Shown: positions 1 to 8,395, numbered from the stretch's first letter. The stretch is DNA of 14,751 nt from Synura sp. LO234KE (GCA_015143735.1 VKHC01000245.1:1-14751), one strand, 5' to 3'. The notes: generated from the sequence alone by a model not told the origin. Numbers and translations: made by a program.

Positions 1-81
1 TCTACGGAGACTTTCATACCCCCAAAGTATAAGTTGGAAGAGATCGATAAGATGCCTGTTATAGCTGATGATGATGAGTAG
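1..81 (+). CDS. 3' end of an unidentified protein-coding gene
   Basis: Frame 1 is open from the window edge for 26 codons and stops at TAG (79-81). The visible C-terminus reads STETFIPPKYKLEEIDKM followed by a short acidic end, PVIADDDE. Balanced codon use, a mixed charged/hydrophobic stretch and an acidic last few residues look like a genuine conserved-gene terminus, not a chance frame. No family can be assigned from 26 residues. The gene runs into the window and its 3' end faces the gene-free interior, so it converges with the gene at the right edge. There are no stops in this frame, unlike the decayed interior. Confidence 0.6.
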   Translation, partial: STETFIPPKYKLEEIDKMPVIADDDE

Positions 82-539
82 AGATGACGCAGATGCATCC
101 TTTCGTCTGATTTTTCGTGCGAGAAAGTTTTTGGTTAACTATTAATGTATTTATTTCCTCGTGGCGAAATGTCTTAGCGATCAATGAATGTCTGATGCGG
201 ATGATATTTAAAACCATAAGGACGGCTTCGCAGATACATTTCAATCGCTTATTCTATTGAACGCAATATCTGTACCTATGCGAGGCAGATGGGTTGCGAG
301 CAGGGTTGCACACGGTCCGAGTAGTGTTCCGTAGATTGTTCCTTGTATGTACTACTCACTCACCACACCGTTCGAAGAATCATTTGTTGTCAGCTGTAAC
401 AATCTATCATTTTTACATTGTACGATTTTCCCCAAAAATCATTATTAACCAGCAGATTAGTAATCTGTCATCGCCTCGAGAGGCGGGGGCGCCAAACAGA
501 CACCGCATCAACCGTGGTAGCAAACCACCTTATTTGGTT
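82..539. other. Left flank: 3' intergenic sequence, no gene seen
   Basis: Mixed-composition sequence downstream of the left gene. Small open frames occur on both strands (for example 59-244 minus and 294-545 plus) but none has a recognisable motif, and the minus one overlaps the real gene end. The only structure seen is a pair of adjacent short dyads at 453-485, listed separately. This stretch probably contains the 3' UTR of the left gene. Confidence 0.5.
453..485. repeat. Two adjacent short perfect dyads
   Basis: CAGATTA-G-TAATCTG (453-467) has 7-base arms around one central base. It is followed at once by CGCCT-CGAG-AGGCG (472-485; 5-base arms, 4-base loop). Both can fold as hairpins. Short dyads occur by chance, but two back to back are less expected. 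No function is claimed. Confidence 0.4.
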
Positions 540-1125
540 GAGTAAATAATCTCAATTTGCCTTATTACTTCGTGAGTGCCAGATTCTTTACTTCGCTTGA
601 GTTCAGGAAAAATGTTGATTAAACACCACACCGAGCGGAAAAGGCACTAAATAATACTAAGGAAGTACATATTCTTTCATTTTTTGAGCGAGTTCCTATA
701 TATTTTTTCGCTAGAGATCGCAAGAATTTTTCTTGTTCCTCTTAGCGCGATCCTTAAGAATATGTTCAAAAATATTATTAGAAAGTGTGCCTATGATCAC
801 ATCATGATAGTTTAGTATGACAAGATTCTTACCGCGGATATATTGTTATATTATTATTTTCTGGAAATGGTGATTTCAAATGGATTACCGAGGAAGTAAA
901 ATTTCTAGCGAAATATACATAATCTTAAAAGCAACATGTAGGTTCTGAAACAGTTTATTAGCTCATACAATGGTTGGGTGGAAAATTGCAGGTGTTCTCC
1001 ATAAATATAGTGTTATAAAAAGAAACATGTCGTCTATTTTATGAGTGTCAAAACGACAAAAAAACGCTTAAGTAACCTTAACACCTACTTATTTAAGAAG
1101 TTCAAAGTACCTTATTGGATTAGAA
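540..1125. other. AT-rich block, no gene; possible decayed 3' LTR of the left element
   Basis: About 590 bases rich in A and T with no open frame of note, lying just beyond the 3' end of the minus-strand retroelement remnant. That is where its 3' UTR and LTR would fall. A short stretch here (about 957-993, ending TGGGTGGAAAATTGC) resembles one in the next AT-rich block (about 4627-4661, ending GGGGGGAAAATTAGC), which is weak support for a pair of LTRs. No clear TG...CA ends, polypurine tract or target duplication could be identified. Confidence 0.35.
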
Positions 1126-1129
1126 GGCA

Positions 1130-1372
1130 GTGAATAAAAGCAAATTTTACTGGCGTTGTAAACCGGCTCCTCATCTCAATGATGTTTTAACAGCAATTCA
1201 GCATAGTTTAAACATAGTGCCACATCAGACAGAGCAATCTAAGCACCCCTTGAGCTACTTACTAGCATTGCAAGGTGAAGGGGTAAAGGGCAATACAGAA
1301 CCTAACTTACTCCCGGAACCCCCACCACATCCTGGGCAAGAAAATCCTCTGCCAGAAGAAACTCGTAAATAA
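1130..1372 (+). other. 80-codon open frame without ATG, unrecognised
   Basis: The frame is bounded by TAG just upstream and TAA at 1370-1372. Its only usable first codon is GTG and there is no internal ATG, so it is not a normal eukaryotic gene as it stands. The translation begins VNKSKFYWRCKPAPHLNDVL and ends in a proline-rich, polar stretch with PPPHPGQENPLPEETRK. On the plus strand this segment is A/C-rich. It changes abruptly near 1376 to the G/T-rich sequence of the left retroelement, so it may be a separate inserted scrap, a fragment of another element, or chance. No family is recognised. Confidence 0.2.
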
Positions 1373-1577
1373 TACCGCGTCGGAATTAGTGATTAGCGAC
1401 GCGAAAAGGCATATATCCGCTCCCTCTACCGTGGTCCATACGTTGATCTCCTGTCCTCACGTCGCTTATGGTGAGCAATTTGCAGAACACTGCGAAGAGT
1501 TTCTCTGTGCACCTGTGAGAGAGATCGTGGTTCAAGGAAAGTACTGGCTTCGGGTTCGCGAGTGCATATCTCCTAGG

Positions 1578-1900
1578 TTATGTCCACAGATACCAGTTGA
1601 AGTTAGAATTTAGTATGTCATAATAAGAGTAGAACCCGTGGCTGTGGTCACTGTACGCTAGATAGGATTTGAATCCAAAGTGCGGTGGGTATACGAATTC
1701 AGAACTTGCGCGCGTTCTGACCTGACGCCCGCCCTGAGTTGTTCTCATAGGTGGCCACCCTGAGTTGCTTACGTGGGTATAATTAACGTTGGGAAAGAGC
1801 ATCAGCGTTCTGGTCCGTTAGGCTTTCCGAATTCACATGAATGGGTGGTAGGCAGGCACGCTGCCATGTACACATCTCCTTCGTAATACAGTTCGAGGAG
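1578..1900 (-). pseudogene. RNase H fragment of the left copia remnant
   Basis: Downstream of the RT on the minus strand, one frame reads ELYYEGDVYMAACLPTTHS (about 1893-1837), compatible with the copia RNase H start YxDADxAGCxxxRRSTSG. An alternative is DQNADALSQR at about 1815. Further on, the open frame 1802-1578 contains RQVRTRASSEFVY (about 1727-1689), which resembles the QxxVALSSTEAEYxA block. The second alternative start gives better spacing to this block. Both readings need a frameshift. This is the weakest of the three left-copy domains. Confidence 0.35.
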
Positions 1901-2395
1901 AGTAAGTGGACCTTCATTCCAATTGAGGTACGAATCCTCCTCGGAGATACCCTCCAGATTCCGTGCAGGGGTTTGGGAGAGGGCGGGATGTGGACACTCG
2001 CGGTAAACAGAATTTCATCCTGGACACAACGAGACAGAATTTGCGTTGTTCTTCGTGTCTCCAGGCGTTGGAGTCTCGAGGGCATAGCATGATTCTGTTC
2101 GTTGTGACACTTCAGTGAGTGTGATCAAGGTACCTTGTTTTTGTCCGCGTTGTAGTGTTTGGAAAGAATCTATTGTTATGCGAGTAAGGTATCGCCCCTC
2201 TGGGGTGACGGTTGCGGTCTCTCTCCGCCAGGGTCTGGGTGCTTCTGAGCTCATCCCTGACAGTAGCAATCTAAGCAAGTATAAGCGTCCGCGAGGTTTG
2301 CAGCAGTGGAAGATTCGATTGTAGCCCAGGGGAGGAGGGTGAACACAGCCTAACCCAACAGCGGCCCACCTTGGGAAGTTGCCAGGTAGACTTGA

Positions 2396-2940
2396 TTATT
2401 GCCAGGCGAGGTAAGAGAGAATGGAGACAAATGAAGATATTATGAACACAATTAGGTGTATGCGCCGGTGAAGAGTTGTCTGATTAGTGATATGCTTGAC
2501 ACGGGTCTTGGCGGAGAGTCGGGGCAGAGTGTAATTTTGGGGGAAATGAATGATGGCATCTTGGTGTGGATAACAACGCCCGTAAGATGAGGTCATGAAA
2601 GGCTAACTCTGGTAAGCGGTAAGATGGAGTGTTACCGGGGGGTTGCAGATATGGGCGTAAGAGACCACTCCCCAGAGCGATAGGAGGAGATGCTGCATGT
2701 CACGTAAAAACAAGTGAATGCAAGAGCATTGAGAATCGTAGGTGGAGTGTGGCAGCTCGTGGTCTATGAGATATCACGTGTAGTAGAGAGGTTGCTGTCA
2801 CTTTCTCCTACGATGGAGTCAAGGAATGGGATGTTGGCCTTTCTTACCCACGGAGTAGGTGTCCACTTGATACTGGTTGTGACACAGACTGCTTTCTTTC
2901 GCGACTCGATCATATTTGAGGTGTCTGGACGGCCTGACAG
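2396..2940 (-). pseudogene. Reverse transcriptase fragment of the left copia remnant
   Basis: Two minus-strand open frames carry RT-like blocks. Frame 3019-2819 includes HLKYDRVAKESS followed by CHNQYQVDTYSV (about 2923-2847). This fits the copia RT opening with consensus RYKARLVAKG..Q..G.DY..TYSPV. Frame 2596-2396 begins MTSSYGRCYPH (YGLKQ-equivalent at about 2584) and reaches LIVFIISSFVSIL (about 2453-2415), where the YVDD catalytic box should be. The 48-residue spacing between them matches the family. The two catalytic aspartates read as SS, so the enzyme would be dead. Motif A (DVxxAFL), which should lie between about 2840 and 2640, is not recognisable. Confidence 0.5.
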
Positions 2941-3163
2941 GTGTGATGTGAAGACGGTGCTTTTTACGGTAGTCTGGGAAAAGGGTAAATAGGGCAAGAT
3001 ACGTTTGTGCTGCATGCATGAGAGGACGATGAGAAAGAGAAACATAAACACCTGGCCCAATTTCACCGCCCGCCTCACGACTTCTGACATGGAAGTCAAA
3101 GAGTGGAGGTGTTTAGGGGATATAGGACGATCACAATAAAGAATGTTAGCCCTGTTAGCCTTA

Positions 3164-3330
3164 TTGACCCGATGAGGGTGCTGTTATTTTGGGCGCTTGA
3201 CTTGCCAGAACTATCCAACTATGAGAGGAGTGGGACCAAGAGTGTAGAAATGTTGACCCGATGAGGGTGCTGGCGCTTGACGTACCAGAACTGTCCTACT
3301 ATGAGAGGAGTGGGACCAAGAGTGTAGAAA
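3164..3330. repeat. Two-copy tandem repeat (87 and 78 bp units)
   Basis: Unit 1 (3164-3250) and unit 2 (3253-3330) both start TTGACCCGATGAGGGTGCTG and end ATGAGAGGAGTGGGACCAAG plus AGTGTAGAAA. Unit 1 has an extra 9 bases (TTATTTTGG) near its middle. Over the other 78 bases I count four substitutions, about 95% identity. The array lies inside the left retroelement remnant, between integrase and RT, and is far better preserved than the element itself, so the duplication is recent. GAGTGTAGAAA also occurs at about 4006-4016 in different surroundings. Confidence 0.9.
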
Positions 3331-3599
3331 CCAACGGGGAAAAGGAGTTGCGACCCACAGGGTAACAGAGCAAAGTCGCGTGCCCTGGAATGAGCTGCCT
3401 AGTGACAGAAGCTGTTGTGTGTATGCCTGCTAGCTGCTTCCACTTCGGTGTAATACAACTGAATTATTTTTATATGAGGCGTGGATCTATCCATGCTAGT
3501 GACCTTCAGAGATTTTTTTATGTATCTGCGCTACTGGGGTTACGATTGGTATGAAGAACTGTCAACTGCCTTTTTCACTACACATGTGGTGGCGTTTGA

Positions 3600-3885
3600 G
3601 TACATTCGCTGGCGCCCTCATCTGTGGTATCGGTTTTCCAGTCGCGGTGTCCATATTTCATGAGGTTCCGGTTGACTGACGTTCACGTCCTTGGGTCGGT
3701 TTATGAGCTTACTCCTGCTCACACCATTCTGTGTCCTTCCCCATGTCGTTCTGCCTAATCGCAATCGCGATCGACTACTTGGATGACGTGGGTATGTGAC
3801 GCGTAGCGTGGGCACGTGATTACTATGCAGAGCGAAGATACCAGAACGTCTGATGGGCACGAGGGAGTATATGGACAGATGGTGG
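3600..3885 (-). pseudogene. Integrase C-terminal core fragment of the left copia remnant
   Basis: Minus-strand landmarks in order: PYTPSCPSD (about 3875-3849, compare copia PYTPxQNGVAER), then GRTTWGRTQNGVSRSKLINR (about 3750-3690, compare LPxxFWGEAxxTAxYLINR), then PHEIWTPRLE (about 3663-3634, compare TPYEIWxGRKP). The last two lie in one open frame, 3899-3618; PYTP is in another frame. Distances between the three blocks (about 43, 13 and 16 residues) match the family. The tract just upstream, where FIDD and the second catalytic Asp should be (about 4110-3950), shows no convincing match. Retroviral-type integrases insert element DNA into the host chromosome; this copy is not functional. Confidence 0.5.
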
Positions 3886-4129
3886 AGAGGTATGATCATG
3901 TGGAGGGCGCAGAAGCTAGCAATTTGTCAAGTGGGGAGAGTTTTCCGAGGAATGGGACGTGCATAGTTGCATCCGGAGCTGTTTGGGAGATCCTGATGTA
4001 AGATCGGAGTGTAGAAAAGGTTTAGAGTGGTTCATGCAATCCTTACCTTTGGTCTAGGAGGCCTTCGACAGCGGCTGGTTGACCTGCTTTGTTTTGGGGG
4101 CTGGCGTCGTGAGTGATTGTTCAAAATGT

Positions 4130-4860
4130 TGTAGATTGTTTGCACACAGAGGACGAGTATAAAATAAACTGAATTGGAAGATATAGAATCATACGACTAC
4201 ACAAGAAAATCAAAATTTCAGATCATTATGTTGCAACATTTGCAAGAGTGTTGATGCAACGAGAGATGAGACTAACGGTTTGCTCTTCGTGTATAATTTG
4301 AGATTTTGAAGTCGAGGGTTGCGCCAAAGTTGTGACTCGGAGGATTAGAATATTCGAGGAGTATTTGTTGCTAATTTGGGGGCTAAGGATTATGATGTCT
4401 TACGCTTAAAATTTTGCTTCAACTTGGTTCAAGTACGACATCTCAACATAACGGCTTTCTTCATTTCAGTCATTCTTTGAATCGGAGCAATCATATCCAA
4501 CGGAATCTGTTTCTGTCCTTTTGTAAGTTCTTGGATACTCGTTGTTCCTACGTAATATTTAATTAAGTTGTGTTTTTGGCAATGTACGATATTATGAGCT
4601 ATAGCTGTGACATTAAACCGGCGTTATTGATTACATATAACTTCTTGGGGGGAAAATTAGCTTAAAATCGGTTTTTCTAGCTGAGTGCTCAGGGAAGTTA
4701 ACCAACAGATACTTGTATTACCTAATGGATGCAATCCTATAATAGAACTGCATTGAGGATTCTAATACGTCTGGTAGAAAATATAGGAATCATAGATTTC
4801 GTCGATTCAGAGTTGTTTATAAGATTATGGGTGCGTGGCTGATTCTGTTTCACTGAAAGC
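4130..4860. other. AT-rich block without genes; centre/5' side of left remnant
   Basis: About 730 bases of AT-rich sequence with frequent stops in all frames and no recognisable coding motif. It begins where the left retroelement's integrase stops being readable. It contains short palindromes such as GTTGCAAC (4230-4237) and AGCTATAGCT (4597-4606). It could be the 5' LTR of the left element, an AT-rich core, or both. A 13-base word here, TGCTCAGGGAAGT (4686-4698), recurs at 8815-8827. Confidence 0.4.
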
Positions 4861-4916
4861 GCTGAAATACCGGGCTGGATAATAGAAGGCGCTGGCCGAT
4901 ACTTCCCTCTAGATTG

Positions 4917-5162
4917 TTAGTTGGCGACCAGTCCCAACGCTTCTTTACTTAAAATAGTAATAGAGGTGAGAAAACCTAGTGCCGTTGGGTCTGGCGAGAA
5001 GTGATGTTTGTAGGCACCAGCCCTGTGATTGGTGAGGAACATCTGGTCACCAGCTCTGATTGGGGGAGCTTGCAGGATGAGTACGGTTCCGCCCGCCCCG
5101 TTCTTTTGCATTGAAGAAATTAGCTTGCCGACCGAGTCGCTTCCGGAGTTGTTTGCCGCCAA
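4917..5162 (-). CDS. Unrecognised 81-codon open frame in a GC-richer island
   Basis: The minus-strand frame starts ATG at 5160-5162 with MAANNSGSDSVGKLISSMQK and ends TTAGTTGGCG-side at 4917-4919 (VAN, then TAG). It is not biased like the surrounding AT-rich sequence and has an even, protein-like residue mix: Gly/Ser-rich start, hydrophobic TVLILQAPPI segment, and a middle with AGDQMFLTNHRAGAYKHHF. No catalytic motif, signal peptide or membrane segment is evident. Its orientation is that of the left retroelement and its place is where that element's gag start would mirror the right copy's, so a gag N-terminal scrap is one option. A small orphan gene or chance are others. No family recognised. 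Confidence 0.3.
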   Translation of the reverse strand: MAANNSGSDSVGKLISSMQKNGAGGTVLILQAPPIRAGDQMFLTNHRAGAYKHHFSPDPTALGFLTSITILSKEALGLVAN

Positions 5163-5190
5163 TATTGAAAGACAACGGTGATTACAGAAC

Positions 5191-5210
5191 TACCGTGATA
5201 AATCACGGTA
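5191..5210. repeat. Perfect 9-bp-arm hairpin
   Basis: TACCGTGAT-AA-ATCACGGTA is a perfect dyad with 9-base arms. The 13 bases TGATAAATCACGG (5197-5208 region) also recur in reverse complement as CCGTGATTTATCA at 5820-5832, at the other end of the same AT-rich block. The block is therefore bracketed by an inverted match of about 13 bases roughly 620 bases apart. Confidence 0.7.
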
Positions 5211-5460
5211 AGAAAATACTTCATTTATTACCGAAACACAACCAGAATAATCATGAAAATTATGCAAATTTTATCGTAATGAATGAGGAGAAGCCACGCG
5301 CGATAGTTTACGGTGTAATAAATGCAGTAAAAAGATAATTTCCACCCAAATATAGTTTCATTTACAATAGCTAGCAATAACGAGTGGTAAAATTTTGTGA
5401 AGAGAATTCCGGAAAGGCCCAAAAATCTTTTAAACAGCTGGTATCACCGTACTCTTCGAA

Positions 5461-5494
5461 CTTTATCACCACAATGTAACCAACATTGATAAAG
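5461..5494. repeat. 34-bp imperfect palindrome
   Basis: CTTTATCA (5461-5468) pairs with TGATAAAG (5487-5494), and inside it AATGT (5473-5477) pairs with ACATT (5483-5487). This gives a long imperfect cruciform-capable dyad in the AT-rich block. Seen directly; function unknown. Confidence 0.7.
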
Positions 5495-6144
5495 TTCCAC
5501 CTCAGTATTTGATATGTTTTTTGAACAATCATGGTAAAACATTTAGTCTTTTAACCTTCGATCATAATTTTTGGTAAAAAATTTCTGAATCACCTCTACA
5601 TGTACCTTAGGTCCTGCAAAACCGTTATAGTTCGAAACGTTGATATAGAAATGCGCTCACGCAAGGTTTACCTCTAGGTGCTATTATTCTCACATAGTCA
5701 CCTTCGTCACAAAGATCGCCACATCGAAATAAATTTTTCTAAAATTACAAATACTACTCGATATTTCATTAAAAAATAAATCACCTGCCGTTATATATCA
5801 TGTTGAAAAATTGACTGCTCCGTGATTTATCAATCAAGAACATGATAAAAATAAAAATCATTCTGCTAACATTTTACGACATTCATAATGGCACATTTTT
5901 GCTGTTTTGTAATAAATACGGAGCCCCGTGATCACCGACTTGTATATAAAGGCAATAATCTTCTCAAACTTCTTTGCATTGTTGCCACAGGCATTGAGAG
6001 TGGTCACGCAGTAATGTCAGAGCAATTGAGTTGCCGACATGAACTCCTTGAACGAGGGGAGAACAGTGGGAAGGTTGGACTGGTTGTGCCTCTATCCCGG
6101 AGTAGGGTCGCCAGATCTGTCGCCTCTTCGAATAGTCATCGTGT

Positions 6145-6160
6145 GTGGGTCCAGACCCAC
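6145..6160. repeat. Short hairpin GTGGGT-CCAG-ACCCAC
   Basis: Perfect 6-base arms with a 4-base loop, GC-rich. It lies about 150 bases left of the second dyad at 6302-6320, both close to the point about which the two retroelement copies mirror each other. Confidence 0.5.
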
Positions 6161-6301
6161 TTTAGTTTTCAGGGGGAGAACTTCTGGCAGCGACGAGTAA
6201 CTTTGTCCGGCGGAGAGCAGTTGGAAGCTGTTCTGGGCAAATTTACTTTCCAAACAGTGAAGGCCCATATCCAACCCGCGAGTATTGGCGGTGCAGGAGT
6301 C

Positions 6302-6320
6302 TCCATCACTTCGTGATGGA
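6302..6320. repeat. Perfect 8-bp-arm hairpin near the mirror point
   Basis: TCCATCAC-TTC-GTGATGGA is a perfect dyad with a three-base loop. Matched RT landmarks of the left and right copia remnants have midpoints at about 6.27-6.28 kb, so the dyad lies within about 40 bases of the inferred symmetry centre. This may be coincidence. Confidence 0.7.
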
Positions 6321-7285
6321 AGGGGATGCTCCGTAGCCAAACTGAGTTTAGTCAGTGGTTGGATTACTTGGGCATAGATAAAGGCTGTGGCTTGTATTTG
6401 GGCAACAGGTGCGCAGACGGTAAATGCCTGGCGAAAAGCTGAAATTGAAAGTTGGCGGGGATTCAAATACCTGTGGAACGTCAGCGACGGATGGATGTAC
6501 CTGGGCGACCGAAAAGGGATGCAACAATACAATTTCATATGCCCGTACAGGCCCGTCACGCTCTATTCCATCTGCTGGTGGCTGATTCGCTAAGAGAATA
6601 GGCATGCTCATGTAGTTCAATTAAGGGGAAAAGAAGATAATCTGGCCACCTTCCATGAACGATGTGTTGATAATACCGTGGAACCGAGTGTGAGAACCCG
6701 AGGGGCTACATTGTAACCAGTAGATACTACTAGTCAAACAAATTGTTGGTCTCTTGGGGGCGACGTGGACAGACAAGAATGTCCAGAAGAAGGACAAGGA
6801 ACAATGCCGGAGTCAGCAAGGGAGCGTACAGTGAACCCAGCAGACTGTCGAGACTAGCTACAACACGGTTGCATTTCAAACGACAATGGGGCAAAAGGTA
6901 ATTTTGCCACCAGAAGCGAGGGCATCCAACTTCTGATGGCCAGACGCTACCAGATAATCCCGGTTGGTATGCGCAAGGGAGCTTGATCTAGCAATCGACG
7001 CTCTTCCAGGATGAGGTAATTAACGGTAGTAGCAAAATTTTTCTACTTTGGAAAGAAGAGGTGCTTCTGAGCGTAGTATGAGTGCGTAGTATAGGCCCCG
7101 ATCTCTTGCTCAGCGCAACCCTCCGGGTCGAAGACGTGAAGTCCAAAGCCAGCAGCAACATCGTCACCGCAGAACCGTCAGCGAATAACGAGAAGCTTGG
7201 TCCGAGGGAAGAGTTCTAGGAGCGACTGGAGTTTTCAACAAGAACGCCTCAGTTACTGCCCGAGGCTTAAATGAACCATATTTAG

Positions 7286-7507
7286 GCCAAGAAAAACCAT
7301 CCACCTGGGCATCAGCCTCCTGCCAGGAGAGAATTGCATCCACTATCTGACCTACCGGAACCGCATAAAATCTCGACTGGTCAGACGAACGGGGACGCTG
7401 ACGGAAAGGACGGGGATGCGGCGAACGTGATATTTAGAAGCAGAGTCGAGATCGAGGAAGAAGATAGGTATAGTGCCTCACGCCAACAAGCAGCTCAAAT
7501 GGTGTCG
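7286..7507 (+). pseudogene. Gag-like charged fragment of the right remnant
   Basis: A 74-codon stretch without stops between TAG (7283) and TAA (7508). It is rich in Pro, Lys, Asp and Glu, with a DGKDGDAANVIF middle and an EIEEEDRYSASRQQAAQ end. Its place, a few hundred bases before the protease-side motif, and its charged, low-complexity nature suit the gag or gag-pol junction of a copia element. No zinc knuckle (CX2CX4HX4C) was found in any frame nearby, so the assignment rests mainly on position. Confidence 0.3.
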
Positions 7508-7672
7508 TAATGATTTTGAGGAGGCGAGAAATATTAAAATGAATCTTCCCCATGTTCTAAACACTATCTTTTGAAAGAACACGTTTCAAGGCCTCTACCG
7601 GGCGGTATATCCAGTTGCCATGCTGACCGCTACGATGGCCCTAATTGTAATGGTGAGTCATGAGACAATTGA

Positions 7673-7888
7673 ATAACTTTCGAATTATGCGGACCTATAG
7701 CAGAGTATCTGCAAGGGGCCCAGGCGGGACCATTGAACAATTACCGGCGCAGTCTCGGGAAGACAAGGCTGAAGAATCCGATAGGAAGTGATCCAGGGTG
7801 GGTCAGCCTGTGGGGGAGAATTACAATGGTACTCCGGAGAGTTTTGTACATACCACCAGATCTGGAGGGGAATTCCGTAGGATTGCGC
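7673..7888 (+). pseudogene. Protease to GAG-pre-integrase segment of the right remnant
   Basis: This 72-codon open stretch ends shortly after RRVLYIPPDLEGNSVGLR. That closely resembles the copia block nVLYVPdLkxNLLSVxqL, which follows the aspartic protease and starts the GAG-pre-integrase domain. The protease active site (DSGA/DTGA), expected near 7640, is not clearly readable; CTGACCGCTACGATG there may be its damaged form. The WHxRLGH and CxxC zinc-binding part of the integrase N-terminus is also not recognised, and a pyrimidine-rich insert-like stretch (8030-8330) intervenes. Confidence 0.45.
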
Positions 7889-8029
7889 TAGAAATCCATT
7901 AACAGCGACAAGGCCAAGATCAGCGATGCCTGCTCAAGCTGAAGTGTAGGATATTTCCACAGTCGATCAGAGCATAGGCATAGTGCTTCATCGGACTAAC
8001 CAGGTATAGGTGTGACCACCCTCCATGAT

Positions 8030-8340
8030 CTGCTCTCCAAATTTCAATCTCCCTGCCCATCACGTTAAGTTATCCTTCTGTCTGTCTTGTCCTTGTACAT
8101 CCTCCTCCTTATGCTCTTGATTCAATCTTCCGTCGTTGAAGTTGGTCGAAAAGTATTGGGTAAATATTGGTACTTTTATTCCGCTTGCTCCTACTATTAA
8201 GCTCGTAGGTGCGCTTATAGCTAATCCTCTCATAATTCACGCTTTCTTTTCGAGTTTAAGGTAACTTTATCTTTGAATAAAACTCTTCTTTCGTCTGCCT
8301 TCATTATACGCCGAGAGCAGTAGATCAGAATTTAAAAAAA
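8030..8340. other. Pyrimidine-rich interruption inside the right remnant
   Basis: The plus strand turns abruptly from purine-rich to C/T-rich near 8030, and again to A/C-rich after an A9 run at about 8334-8342. No coding motif is seen. The distance from the VLYIP block to the integrase FIDD block (about 610 bases) is longer than I expect for the family, consistent with an insertion here. At its right end, ACGCCGAGAGCAG (8308-8320) and ACGCCGAAAGCAG (8344-8356) form a near-perfect 13-base direct repeat 36 bases apart. Confidence 0.35.
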
Positions 8341-8395
8341 AACACGCCGAAAGCAGGACTGTCTTTTCCTATCCATCACCCTTTAATCCCCTCCC

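Larger units (their letters stand above)
1400..4010 (-). pseudogene. Left Ty1/copia-type retrotransposon pol remnant (minus strand)
   Basis: Read on the minus strand from about 4.0 kb down to 1.5 kb, this region shows fragments of a copia-type polyprotein in the correct order: C-terminal integrase (about 3880-3600), RT (about 2940-2396) and RNase H (about 1900-1578). Spacing fits the family. The integrase PHEIW block and the RT KYDRVAK block are about 735 bases apart, and the RT YG and YVDD-equivalent blocks are about 48 residues apart. Frames are interrupted by many stops and shifts, and active-site residues are substituted. Gag, protease and the N-terminal integrase are not recognised; upstream (higher coordinates) the sequence turns AT-rich at about 4130, so the 5' half is deleted, replaced or unreadable. 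The plus strand is G/T-rich here, meaning the coding strand is A/C-rich as in the right copy. Assignment is by eye to family motifs; no search was run. Confidence 0.55.
5163..5890. other. AT-rich block with hairpin-forming dyads; possible core or 5' LTR of right element
   Basis: About 730 bases, strongly AT-rich (for example 16 G/C in the 60 bases 5761-5820, against 31 at 9481-9540). No coding motif is seen; small open frames at 5111-5338 (plus) and 5228-5422 (minus) look accidental. It holds the two best dyads of the window (5191-5210 and 5461-5494). It sits directly upstream of the right retroelement's putative gag side, where a 5' LTR belongs, but no clear match to the AT-rich block beyond that element's 3' end could be found by eye. 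Confidence 0.4.
5891..6600. other. Mixed-composition segment with opposing open frames, unassigned
   Basis: This 700-base segment contains the two longest open frames of the window: 142 codons on plus (5888-6316) and 155 codons on minus (6092-6559), overlapping over 225 bases. Neither shows a recognised domain, both have unexceptional residue use, and neither lies in a row of genes. A further plus frame, 6387-6593, is Trp-rich (ESWRGFKYLWNVSDGWMYLG) and could be a scrap of gag from the right element, but this is a guess. The segment could equally be element leader sequence in which open frames arose by chance. Confidence 0.3.

Noticed and set aside
1665-1676. GGATTTGAATCC, resembling a reversed tRNA B-box
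   Set aside because: The T-stem does not pair correctly around the loop and no acceptor, D or anticodon arms could be found nearby.
2714-2992. 92-codon plus-strand frame
   Set aside because: It is the antisense shadow of the left RT remnant, which shows the family motifs on the minus strand.
3164-3330. CRISPR-like array
   Set aside because: Only two long adjoining units with no spacers, in a eukaryotic context.
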